A stretch of 41,297 nucleotides of DNA from JACNIZ01 sp964344765. Its GTDB lineage: Bacteria > Planctomycetota > UBA1135. Made by a program: the position numbers and the translations under genes. Below the pieces are notes generated by a model. It did no database searches. It saw nothing but the letters and a program-made list of their open reading frames with translations, and had not been told where the DNA came from. This document shows positions 25,900 through 34,468 of the stretch, one piece after another (position 1 is the stretch's first letter; every line of letters begins with the position of its first letter). The DNA lies in assembly GCA_964344765.1 (NCBI GenBank), contig CAYFOM010000040.1:1-41297 (forward strand), written 5' to 3'.

Positions 25900-27297
25900 C
25901 TAGCGATCCTTTTTACCAGAACCACTCTTCCCCTTCGCAGGCGGCTTCTCCTTTAGCTTGGCCGGCCGCAACGGATGAAGGTGACGATTTCCGTCTGGAC
26001 CCGGGTTAGTCCAACTGGTGTCGGGCACGTGACAGAACTCGCAATCCAGCGGAAAGCCAAGTTCCTGGTGATCGGGATCCGTAGTCGCCAAATAATCCTG
26101 CAAGTGACATTGCACGCAGCCATCGACCACGCCGATATGGAAGAAATCCGCCGGCGGGAAGGCGTCGAATTGGTGATGGCACAATTCGCAGGAGGTTGGA
26201 TATCCCCAAAGCTGATGGTCTGGGTCTTCGGTGGCGAGAAAATCTTGCAAGTGACAGTTGGAGCAACCATCGGCGACTCCACTGTGCGAGTAATGAATTT
26301 CGTTCCAATGTTCGGTGCCGTGACATTGAGCGCAGTCATCCGAATAGCCCCACAGCTGGTGATCCGGGTTTTGAGTATTTAAATATTCATCCTCGTGACA
26401 AACCAAACATTCGACGGTGACCCATGAGTGATCAAATCCCGCCGGAGACCATCCTTGAATATCGTGACAGCGCTCGCAATCCATCGGCAAGTTCAAGCCG
26501 ACGTGATCCGGATCCGTCGCCGTCGCAAATTCCTGAGCATGGCAACTCTCACACGAAGTGGGAAGAGCGGCAAATTTGCGACCCGGATGGCACGACGCGC
26601 ACGATACATCATGTCCTCCGGTCAAAGGGAAGAAGTCGTGAACAAAGCCTTCCTCCCCCCATCCCGTTTCGCGATGGCATTGCTCGCAATTCCGAACCCA
26701 ACCTTGGGCGAAATGGTCAGGCGAGGTTGCCTCTGCCAGATCATCCTGATGGCAGCTCGCACATTCGGTCGAAAGCGGATCGATTTGTCCACTAGCAATT
26801 CCGGAGTGGCAGCGATCACAGGTCAGCGCCGCGTGCGCTCCAAGCAATGGAAGCCTGGTTCTTGCATGCTCCGCCAATTGACCACTAGGCTGCCAATCGG
26901 TTTGGTTGTGACAGTCCAAACATCGATTGCCCAACCGCCCTTGGTGCACATCGCTGTGGCAGCCCGCGCAACCCTTGCTCATGAAGTATTGCACCGGTCC
27001 GCGATCGTTATGACAGCGCAAACACTGTGCTGCGGCGTGCGCTCCGACGAGGCGAAAGCCGGTTTCCTTTTCGTGGTCATATTCAAAATCGGGCCGCATC
27101 TCCGTCCAGCTGTCGGCGGTGTGGCACAAAGCGCAATCTGCCGGGAAAGTAGAATGCGGAACCACCGGACCGCGTTCGCTCCACCAGCCACTGATGCCAA
27201 ATTGCGGATTGCTCACACAAGCCACCAGGGTGAGTCCTGCGGCTACGATTATTGCGAGCAGCAGGCGGACAAGTACGGATGGCATCGACCTCATCAT
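25900..27297 (-). CDS. 16-haem c-type cytochrome lipoprotein
   Basis: The protein has 465 residues with 16 CXXCH haem-attachment motifs (CALCH, CLRCH, CAGCH through to CEFCH). The N terminus has a lipoprotein signal with lipobox LVA-C27, so it should be anchored in a membrane, probably the outer one. The first half uses units like those of the 26-haem partner (FEYDHEKETGFRLVGAH then CLRCH). The second half is a tandem array of about 35-residue half-units: PDHQLWGY, two haem motifs, GVADGCSNCHLQDFLAT and so on. The C terminus is short and basic (KGKSGSGKKDR). The likely role is terminal, surface-side electron transfer from the barrel-bound cytochrome to an external acceptor or donor. It starts 5 bp after the barrel gene and abuts the propeller gene. 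Confidence 0.9.
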   Translation of the reverse strand: MMRSMPSVLVRLLLAIIVAAGLTLVACVSNPQFGISGWWSERGPVVPHSTFPADCALCHTADSWTEMRPDFEYDHEKETGFRLVGAHAAAQCLRCHNDRGPVQYFMSKGCAGCHSDVHQGRLGNRCLDCHNQTDWQPSGQLAEHARTRLPLLGAHAALTCDRCHSGIASGQIDPLSTECASCHQDDLAEATSPDHFAQGWVRNCEQCHRETGWGEEGFVHDFFPLTGGHDVSCASCHPGRKFAALPTSCESCHAQEFATATDPDHVGLNLPMDCERCHDIQGWSPAGFDHSWVTVECLVCHEDEYLNTQNPDHQLWGYSDDCAQCHGTEHWNEIHYSHSGVADGCSNCHLQDFLATEDPDHQLWGYPTSCELCHHQFDAFPPADFFHIGVVDGCVQCHLQDYLATTDPDHQELGFPLDCEFCHVPDTSWTNPGPDGNRHLHPLRPAKLKEKPPAKGKSGSGKKDR

Positions 27298-27302
27298 GTT
27301 TC

Positions 27303-28964
27303 TCAGAAAACCCTCTGCAGGTACAGGCCTAAGGAATAACTGTCTTGTTCATCACCGAAGCGGCGACCCACGTCGACGGTTGAACTCCAGCTGGATTGAC
27401 TCCAAAAATCCCACGCGAGGCGTGCGTCGTGTTGGACCAAACTCCCCTCGTCATCCATAGGGCGATAACGGGCGCTATCCCACCAAAGCCGCAGCGAGCC
27501 GCGCTCGATGGGCAGCACCTGGCCTAAGCGAACGCCGGTTGCTTCGTGGGAGTTGGACTCTAATCGATAGACCTCCATCCAACTGCTTGAGCCAGGGCCG
27601 AACGCAGCTGAATAATCCAACCTCAGGCTACCGCCCCAGCCGTTTCGGCTATCCGACTGCCATACGTCGGCGCGGCTATGCAAGCGTAACTGGGTCGTGA
27701 GCTGCCGCCAATGGCCGCCATCCAATCGTGTGGTGCGAGCATCGCTTAGATCGGGGATCAAGAAGTCACCCGCTTGAAAGCGTTGCAACTGAGGGAAGCG
27801 CCAGTGGCGCAATCCCAAGCTAGAGCCATGGCTGTTTTGCCGCCAATTCAACATGCTGGTGAACATCGAAATTTCGACGGCCGCATCTTTCTGTGCGTCA
27901 CTCGAGCCATAGAAATCCAGCCATAAGGAGCTGTGCCAATTAAAATTTTGGCTGCCGTAATAATCGGATCGCAGGACGGCTAGATCGCGATCGGGTGCTC
28001 CGCGATGCCAGCTCTTTTGCAAGCCGGCCCCCCAGCTCCATTGCTGTTGTTCGCCGACGAAATCCCGATAAGTGGTCGAAATCTGAAAATCCTTCCCAGT
28101 TTCATAGTCCTGCCCAGGCTCCGGCAAATAGCCAAGCGATCCGCCAATTCGCGCACCGTCGGGCAGACGATAAACCAATTCCGCACCGTCTAAAACGCCG
28201 AACTCAGGGAACTCGCTGTTTAAAAAACGGCCGACTTGCCATTGCATAGGCTGTTCGCGATTGCCGCCGCGACGATAGGAAAAGCGTTCTAGTCGAATCG
28301 CACTGCTGCGCTGATCACCGTCGGCGCCACTGTCGCCATTGCCACTCGAACTTTGGAACGAGCGGTAGTCGACGTCAAAATCTAAGCGGAATTCGCCGTC
28401 CATCCCAAACGGGTTGCTGCCGTACAAGCCCAGGCCGACGCGGCTGAAGAGTGAGTCCTGGTGAACCAGATCGCTTTCGCGAGCAAAGTCAACGATCGTG
28501 TACAAGCGACCGTTCCACTCGGCCGGCGTTGCTTCTTTTTCGTAGGGAACGAATTCCAATAACGGCCGATCCGGATCCCAATCTTGCTCCGGCGAAGTCC
28601 AAACCGGAGGCTCGGACGGCAAGCGAGCGCCCGGATTTCGCAAGTTGGCATCCTTTCCTGGCGAAGGCTCGGAACGATCAATTTTGACCTCCGCCATGGT
28701 TCCTACCAATACGCCGGTTGAAGCCTTTTCCAACGCGACCCATGCCGTCCGCCGCTGCACCGATTGCACCACACCGCGAACCTGGGATTGGCCAAGCGGG
28801 CGAAACCAAACCACATCGCCGGGTTCCACTCCTTCCTCGGATCCGTGATCGATTTGTACTAGCGAATCGTTGACGAACAGCACCCGAGCCTGCTCGACCT
28901 GTTGCGCCGGGGCATGAACTGATGCGCCGGCAAACAGAAGAATCGCAACCAGCGATGTTCTCAT
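27303..28964 (-). CDS. outer-membrane beta-barrel of a porin-cytochrome conduit
   Basis: The protein has 553 residues. A signal peptide (MRTSLVAILLFAGASVHAPA) is followed by an SH3-like beta domain at about 25-95 (VQIDHGSEEGVEPGDVVWFR). A Pro/Asp-rich linker comes next. From about 165 to the end there is a series of alternating amphipathic strands rich in Trp, Tyr, Ser and Arg (FRLDFDVDYRSFQSS, WSWGAGLQKSWHRG, SSTVDVGRRFGDEQD) closing with LGLYLQRVF. A C-terminal Phe is the usual outer-membrane assembly signal. There are no haem motifs. Placed between two multihaem cytochrome genes, it best fits the sheath role of MtrB/OmbB-type barrels, though no sequence identity with those is claimed. It overlaps the upstream 26-haem gene by 4 bp and has its own ribosome binding site (GAGGTGG). 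Confidence 0.82.
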   Translation of the reverse strand: MRTSLVAILLFAGASVHAPAQQVEQARVLFVNDSLVQIDHGSEEGVEPGDVVWFRPLGQSQVRGVVQSVQRRTAWVALEKASTGVLVGTMAEVKIDRSEPSPGKDANLRNPGARLPSEPPVWTSPEQDWDPDRPLLEFVPYEKEATPAEWNGRLYTIVDFARESDLVHQDSLFSRVGLGLYGSNPFGMDGEFRLDFDVDYRSFQSSSGNGDSGADGDQRSSAIRLERFSYRRGGNREQPMQWQVGRFLNSEFPEFGVLDGAELVYRLPDGARIGGSLGYLPEPGQDYETGKDFQISTTYRDFVGEQQQWSWGAGLQKSWHRGAPDRDLAVLRSDYYGSQNFNWHSSLWLDFYGSSDAQKDAAVEISMFTSMLNWRQNSHGSSLGLRHWRFPQLQRFQAGDFLIPDLSDARTTRLDGGHWRQLTTQLRLHSRADVWQSDSRNGWGGSLRLDYSAAFGPGSSSWMEVYRLESNSHEATGVRLGQVLPIERGSLRLWWDSARYRPMDDEGSLVQHDARLAWDFWSQSSWSSTVDVGRRFGDEQDSYSLGLYLQRVF

Positions 28965-31291
28965 TTACCACCTCGGGTCGTGGCATTTGAGACTGCTGAA
29001 ACCGTATGACAGTCCTGGCACTTGGAAGCTAACGGCTTATAACGCACGGCGTCGCGCCCTTGCTTAGTGGGGCTTTTTACGTGGCATTGATCGCAGCTTA
29101 AGCGACTATGGGTAGCGTCCAACGCGAAATGACTTAGGCGATCATGGTCGAAATCGGAGATGGCGAAGGTTTCGATTTCCTGGTCATGGCAGCGCAAACA
29201 ATCTTGCTTGCCCTGGTCCAAAAACTGGCCGGCGTGAACGTCGCTATGGCAATCCACACACGAGCTTCCGACCGCGCGCGCTAAGCGGCGGCCGTTTGGA
29301 CCGGGCTTGTCCAATGCGGGATGACAGCTGGTGCAAGCCGCTTCGGCGTGAGCCCCCACTAACTCGAACGAAGTCCAAAAGCCGTGGTCAAAGGCGCCGG
29401 TGGCACTGGTCCGAAACGAGCGGTCATCATGACAGCGGTTGCATCCTTGTCGACCCTGGACCGAAACCGGGAATCTTGGCGAATCAAAATCACCGTCGTG
29501 CGGATCGGAATGACAAGTGGCGCATTGATGGACGTCGCCCGAGTATCGATCCGTGACCTTGCCGAGGCGATCCGACGAACCATCCTTGCCGTGACAACTT
29601 TCGCAACTTGCCTGCTGATGGGCTCCGCTCAATCCAAAGCCGGTCCATTTTTGGTGGTCAAAGCCGCCAGCGTGCAATTGCTTAAACGTAGAAGTTTGAT
29701 GGCATCGGTCGCACCCGATCCGCCCTTCTACAAGCGCATCTCGCAATGGTGGATCGAAGCTGCCAGCGTGGACGTCGGCGTGGCAGCCGTCGCAGGCTTC
29801 AGGCTTCCCCGGATGAATTTGGTGAACGCGTCCTAAGGTGCGGCCGGTGGCGTCGGCAACGGTAGTGCGCTCATGACAAGCTTCGCACTTCAAGTTTGCA
29901 TGCCCTTGCTGCAATGCAAACCCAGTCCATTTGTCATGCTCGAACTCAACCGCCATTTCTTGGAAGTCCTTGGTCGTGTGACAGCGCGCGCAATCCCCGC
30001 CCTCCATCGCCGGGGCGTGGGCATCGGCATGACAGTCTTCACAACTGCGTGGCGTACCGCGGAATTGGCGCGTGGATGGATCACTGGTATCCACCAGCTC
30101 ATGGCATTCATTGCAAGCAAGTGCCGCGTGGCTACCCGTCAAAGCAAAGCTTTCTTGGTTATGGCGATCGACGTCGAAACCATGCTCTTTGAAGCTTAGA
30201 CCGTCATGGCATGCGCGGCAGTCTTGCTGCAAAAATGGCTCGTGATCGAATTGACCCTGATGTGGATCCACATGGCAAACGCGACATTCCTGTTCGGACC
30301 GGCCTGGGTATCGGGCACCGAAGTCTTGCTTAGACTCACGCTTTTGATGACACTCTTCGCAACTCTGATCGGCATGAGGTGGAGTTAGGGAAAAGCCGCT
30401 TGCTTGATGCCATTCGTCTTCCCAAATCACATCATTGCCATGAAATCGCGAATGCTTCTCCGAGTGGCATAAAACGCAGCCGTCTTCGGCCTGATTCGAG
30501 GCTGGGTTTGGCAGGGCGTCCAGGAATGGAGTTGCGTGCGGACTTTCATGGCAAGACGAGCAAGTGCGCCAAACAACGGCTATATCCGCATCACTCAATG
30601 CCTCAACAGAAGTGGGCGAACCCTTGCTGTGACAGTCGGTGCATTCCAGTCCACCATGGGAACCATGGAGCGGCACTCGGTCGTCATGAGGAAAGTGAGT
30701 GAGATCGTCGAACTTATGTTCCTGGCCATGACATTCCTCACAGCCTCGCTTCATCATGCCGTTGTGTGGATCGTCGTGGCAGGAATCACAACTTTGGACC
30801 TGATCCAAAAAGCGCGAACTCCCCGATGGCAATGGATCTGCATCGGCATTGGGATGGCAGTCGATGCAACTCAAACTGTCATGCCTTCCGTCCAAATGAA
30901 AATCGACGGTCTGATGTTTAAATTCGGCGGACGGGTGCTCGGTGGCAAGGCGGAATCCAAATTCGAGCATTTCCTCCTGCGAATTTGGAACATGCTCCAG
31001 ATGGCATTCGGCGCAATCTTGCTTTTGCTTTGCGCTCAGTTTTCCGTGAAGCGCTTCCGAGGTCATCACCTGTCGTTCAATCGTTTCATGACATTGGAAA
31101 CACGCATCGCGAATCGCCTCGGCGCCGCTGATGTGACAAGCTGCACAACCACTCTTCCCCTGCAGCTCCTCAACGAAACGGTGCGCGGCGATGAGCTTGC
31201 CGGGGCTAATGCGCTGGAAATCCGCCGCCGCAAACAGGACTACGGCAAACAAAGGCAACAATGCCAAACTGATGCGGGCAGGCAAATTCAT
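28961..31291 (-). CDS. 26-haem c-type cytochrome
   Basis: The protein has 776 residues and 26 CXXCH motifs, with an N-terminal signal (MNLPARISLALLPLFAVVLF) and no lipobox, so it is periplasmic or barrel-embedded. The haem sites follow a repeating plan: CXXCHxDxHxGxF (for example CDGCHADVHAGSF, CATCHSDPHDGDF, CVDCHSDVHAGQF), then GCxRCH, then a block like GGFDHQKWTGFGLSGAH leading to the next CXXCH. The extra His residues supply distal ligands for bis-His haems, as in cytochrome c3/c7-type chains. It would be a long wire between the inner membrane and the barrel. It overlaps the flavocytochrome gene upstream and the barrel gene downstream by 4 bp each (ATGA). Confidence 0.93.
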   Translation of the reverse strand: MNLPARISLALLPLFAVVLFAAADFQRISPGKLIAAHRFVEELQGKSGCAACHISGAEAIRDACFQCHETIERQVMTSEALHGKLSAKQKQDCAECHLEHVPNSQEEMLEFGFRLATEHPSAEFKHQTVDFHLDGRHDSLSCIDCHPNADADPLPSGSSRFLDQVQSCDSCHDDPHNGMMKRGCEECHGQEHKFDDLTHFPHDDRVPLHGSHGGLECTDCHSKGSPTSVEALSDADIAVVWRTCSSCHESPHATPFLDALPNPASNQAEDGCVLCHSEKHSRFHGNDVIWEDEWHQASGFSLTPPHADQSCEECHQKRESKQDFGARYPGRSEQECRVCHVDPHQGQFDHEPFLQQDCRACHDGLSFKEHGFDVDRHNQESFALTGSHAALACNECHELVDTSDPSTRQFRGTPRSCEDCHADAHAPAMEGGDCARCHTTKDFQEMAVEFEHDKWTGFALQQGHANLKCEACHERTTVADATGRTLGRVHQIHPGKPEACDGCHADVHAGSFDPPLRDALVEGRIGCDRCHQTSTFKQLHAGGFDHQKWTGFGLSGAHQQASCESCHGKDGSSDRLGKVTDRYSGDVHQCATCHSDPHDGDFDSPRFPVSVQGRQGCNRCHDDRSFRTSATGAFDHGFWTSFELVGAHAEAACTSCHPALDKPGPNGRRLARAVGSSCVDCHSDVHAGQFLDQGKQDCLRCHDQEIETFAISDFDHDRLSHFALDATHSRLSCDQCHVKSPTKQGRDAVRYKPLASKCQDCHTVSAVSNATTRGGK

Positions 31292-33504
31292 TCGGTCAAC
31301 CCCACATCACCGTAACGCAAAGAAACTGCAATATGCGCAATCACAAGGAGCACTACAAGCAAACCCACCCAGCGGTGGAAAAACCTCCAACTGGCCAACA
31401 AGCGACGCAAACTTTCGAATTGGGAAGCCATCAATGCATCCCGGTGAGCGCGCTTTGCCACGTGCAACACTTCGGCGAGAGTCGATGAATCCAGCCCTCG
31501 ATCACCCCCCGAACTCTTCAACGCCTTGAGCGTTTTGCGCAAATCCAGCTGCGACTGAATCAATCCAACAATACTGCCAACAATGCCGCTCTTCCATCGC
31601 GCCCGAACGACCAATTGCGAAATTTCTCTTCGAGCTTCTTCGCCAAAATCCCGATGGACTTCGCCCCATGCATGCGCATCTTTCAGCAATTGAAGCTGAG
31701 CCGACTCTAATGCCTGTTCCCTGCCGTTGGCAGCTCGTGGAATAAACGAATAAAAGTAGCGGCCCAATGCTCCTGTAAAAACTAGGATCGCCATGCTGAT
31801 TAACGCATGTCCGCCAATATGGTTACTCGCATGAAAATTGCTATGCAGAATGGCGAATAGTAGCGCCAGCATTCCAGTAGCCAAGTGCACATTCATCCAA
31901 TTCTTCAAGCTACCGAAATGGATCGGCAACCTTACATTGCGACGTATGAGATAAAGAAGATTGGTGGCCATCAGCAGGGTTGCTGCAATCCCCGCGATCA
32001 AGCCGACGCCGGACGCGGATCGAAGTATGGAATGACGCGGATCAAGGGACCGTGCCAAGGCGTCGGCTTGGTAATAGGAAGCATGCCAGTAACCCCAAAT
32101 CAACACGCCGGCGGCACCAGCAGCGGCAAAGACTAATGGCGACACCAAACCAGTCCCGCGCGGCTTTGGCGAATCCGATGCCAGGTGCTCGGGATTGAAG
32201 GAGACGCCGGCATCCTCCAACAAGGGCAAGGGAGGAGCGCCGCCGATTAATACAAATACTTCATCATTTGGAATCCCCAGCAACGGCAGAGCCGGGTCGG
32301 AGCGGCGCAACAAAACTCGGTCTTCCTCAATTCGGTGAACAGTGGTTTCCCAAAGCATTCGCACCGAGCCATTTTCGATAGCTTCCTGGATGCGCAAATA
32401 ACTTCGGGACCGAAGACGGAAGAACTCGGCGCGTCGATAAGAAAGGTAAACGCGATTCCCTTGTTGGGCCGCCAATCCCAAGGCTGCTTCGACGGCACTA
32501 TCTCCGCCGCCAACCACTAAGTACTTGCCATTGCGATAAGCCTTCGCATCGATGAGACCGTAACTCACCTTGAGCTTTTCTTCGCCCGGAATATTTAGCT
32601 TGTTGGGTATGCCTCGCCGGCCGATCGCCAAACAAACACTTGTTGCCTCAAACTCGCTGGATTGCGTTTGCACACGGAAGCCGCCATCCGCTTTGGACTG
32701 AACCGCCTGAAGCACCTCCCCTTCTTGAATCGGCAACGCGTGCTCCTCACACAGCCGCGACCAAATCTCCATCAACTCCTCTTTGCGATACTCGCGTTTC
32801 TCCAACTTTCCACCGAGCGGCAACTCAAGCGGATGGGTGTTGATCATTTTCTTGCGTGGATATCGAGCGATGGTTCCACCGATTCGATCTTGCTCCAACA
32901 CGACAAAATTTAATTCCAAGCGCTTAGCCTCCAATGCACATGCCAAGCCGCCAGGCCCTGCACCCACAATGCACAAATCCAAGCTACACCCACTGCCTCG
33001 ATCCCTTCTGGCTGCAGCTGCCTGAGCGCATCGTTTTCCGTGATCAACCGCAGTTCGAACCAACGCATAGCCGGTAATTTCGCCGGCCAAATAAAGGCCG
33101 GGAACCCCGTACGCCTCCATCGTTGGCAGAAGTGCCGGAATATCATTTCGGTCGCGACGATCGGCATGAGTCAAGGCAATAGCGCCGACCGGGCAATGCG
33201 CCGCGCACTCTCCATGGCCAATGCATCTCGACCCATGCACCACTGCAGCTTGCCCATGCAAAATATCCAGCACACCTGTTTCCGGACAGGCACGCACGCA
33301 ACTCGCACAACCAATGCAACGGCTGATATCGATCCAAGGATGCTCCAATCGAGCTCGATGAGAACCCGTTTGCTTAGCCTCGCTTCGTTGGCTTAGCCCC
33401 CGCCGCAGTTCTTCCCTCCCCGCCCTCCATGCAAAGCATGCAGGTATTAAGGTCGCCAGCAATAAAATTGCAGCAACTAGGGTGAGTGGCGGGATGGGTG
33501 GCAA
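31288..33504 (-). CDS. inner-membrane ferredoxin-FAD-NAD(P)-cytochrome b fusion protein
   Basis: The protein has 738 residues. An N-terminal membrane helix spans about 8-24. A two-cluster ferredoxin domain has C63-x2-C66-x2-C69-x3-C73 and a second site C94-x2-H97-x2-C100-x3-C104, where His replaces a Cys. A thioredoxin-reductase-like flavoprotein follows, with an FAD site (IVGAGPGGLACA, 179-190) and a second dinucleotide site (VVGGGDSAVEAALG, 330-343). A C-terminal membrane domain has about five helices. H540/H554 in one helix and H710/H724 in the last are both HX13H pairs, as expected for two b haems. It should pass electrons from NAD(P)H or ferredoxin across the inner membrane to the 26-haem cytochrome. 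The start is a TTG at 33504; an in-frame TAG lies five codons further upstream and no ATG keeps the first helix. It is the first gene of the cluster. Confidence 0.88.
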   Translation of the reverse strand: MPPIPPLTLVAAILLLATLIPACFAWRAGREELRRGLSQRSEAKQTGSHRARLEHPWIDISRCIGCASCVRACPETGVLDILHGQAAVVHGSRCIGHGECAAHCPVGAIALTHADRRDRNDIPALLPTMEAYGVPGLYLAGEITGYALVRTAVDHGKRCAQAAAARRDRGSGCSLDLCIVGAGPGGLACALEAKRLELNFVVLEQDRIGGTIARYPRKKMINTHPLELPLGGKLEKREYRKEELMEIWSRLCEEHALPIQEGEVLQAVQSKADGGFRVQTQSSEFEATSVCLAIGRRGIPNKLNIPGEEKLKVSYGLIDAKAYRNGKYLVVGGGDSAVEAALGLAAQQGNRVYLSYRRAEFFRLRSRSYLRIQEAIENGSVRMLWETTVHRIEEDRVLLRRSDPALPLLGIPNDEVFVLIGGAPPLPLLEDAGVSFNPEHLASDSPKPRGTGLVSPLVFAAAGAAGVLIWGYWHASYYQADALARSLDPRHSILRSASGVGLIAGIAATLLMATNLLYLIRRNVRLPIHFGSLKNWMNVHLATGMLALLFAILHSNFHASNHIGGHALISMAILVFTGALGRYFYSFIPRAANGREQALESAQLQLLKDAHAWGEVHRDFGEEARREISQLVVRARWKSGIVGSIVGLIQSQLDLRKTLKALKSSGGDRGLDSSTLAEVLHVAKRAHRDALMASQFESLRRLLASWRFFHRWVGLLVVLLVIAHIAVSLRYGDVGLTE

Positions 33505-33677
33505 TGAGATGCCGAGCTACAAAGGGTTCATTTGGAGGTGCGTTGAATTGCTTTGTGGCCCCTCACCGATTTATTCAATATCTAAATTTAAATTTTTGAG
33601 ATCCAAATCTTCCATTTCGATTCTTAAGTAATCTGATGGCTGGAAAGCAGACTCCTTGTTTTCCCTTACACGTCACC

Positions 33678-34367
33678 ATGCTTAAAACTCGATACCTCCG
33701 GGCAATGCTCACGCTTGCCCTCATCCCCTTCGGCGCAGACATCGCCGCCGCTCAAACCACTCATCAAGTCGACCTGTCAGGCACTTCCTTTACCCCAGCA
33801 GACATCGTCATCCAAGAAGGCGACACCGTTCTTTGGAACTGGGTATTCGGAACTCACGACGTCGTCTCCTTTGACGGCCTGTTCTCGTCGGGCGCACCAG
33901 TTGGCCCGCCACACACCTTCAGCATCACCTTCGATGCTGCCTTCCTCGCTTCGGCACCCGCCAACGGGAACGTTTACGACTACTTCTGCACGCCCCACCT
34001 GAACTTCGGAATGGTCGGTTCGGTAACGGTGGAGACGGCAAACCCGGTACTCACCATTACCAACCTAGTTTCGGGCGGAACCGCCACACTAACCGTAGAA
34101 GAAGCCACTCCTCAGGGTGATGTGGCCTTCGCGTATTCCCGCGTTGGCGTCGGTCCGACGACCGTAGCAATCGGCAACTGCGGATTAGTGAGCGCCTCGC
34201 TGAACACCCCGATCAACATGCTTCCGCAAGCAACCGCCGACGCCGCCGGGACCGCTTCCCTCAACCTCAACGTGCCTGCTGGATTAACCGGCCTGCCGGT
34301 ATGGGTTCAAGCCTTTGATTTCGGAAGCTGCTCCTTGTCCAATGGCGCCACGATGGTAATTGGATAA
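33678..34367 (+). CDS. secreted plastocyanin-like type 1 copper protein
   Basis: The protein has 229 residues from the ATG at 33678, which puts the signal peptide (MLKTRYLRAMLTLALIPFGA) at the N terminus; an upstream ATG at 33636 is less likely. The cupredoxin domain (about 27-120) carries all four copper ligands: H60 in FGTHDVVSF and C104, H107, M112 in YFCTPHLNFGMVG. About 110 further residues form the beta-rich C-terminal module shared with other secreted proteins here, ending PAGLTGLPVWVQAFDFG. It is a one-electron carrier by family. The gene is divergent from the electron-transfer cluster across a 173-bp AT-rich gap (AAATTTAAATTT-like stretch near 33580-33600) that must hold both promoters. 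Functional linkage to the cytochromes is inference. Confidence 0.85.
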   Translation: MLKTRYLRAMLTLALIPFGADIAAAQTTHQVDLSGTSFTPADIVIQEGDTVLWNWVFGTHDVVSFDGLFSSGAPVGPPHTFSITFDAAFLASAPANGNVYDYFCTPHLNFGMVGSVTVETANPVLTITNLVSGGTATLTVEEATPQGDVAFAYSRVGVGPTTVAIGNCGLVSASLNTPINMLPQATADAAGTASLNLNVPAGLTGLPVWVQAFDFGSCSLSNGATMVIG

Positions 34368-34402
34368 CTAACTTTCCCGCCCCCGACGCGGCGGGCAAAA
34401 AT

Positions 34403-34435
34403 GAAGGTCGCCAATGAATTTCATTGGCGACCTTC
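34403..34435. terminator. bidirectional hairpin between convergent genes
   Basis: A near-perfect palindrome, GAAGGTCGCCAATGAA (34403-34418) with TTCATTGGCGACCTTC (34420-34435), lies between the cupredoxin gene (+) and the subtilisin-like gene (-). An AAAA run on one side and TCTATTT on the other make it usable in both directions. Confidence 0.7.
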
Positions 34436-34468
34436 TCTATTTCCGGGTAAACCGGAAATCAGATTCAC

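Noticed and set aside
25900..31291. Regularly spaced short repeats that could suggest a CRISPR-like or tandem DNA array
   Set aside because: The periodicity is in coding sequence and comes from repeated CXXCH haem motifs; spacing and sequence vary as in protein repeats.
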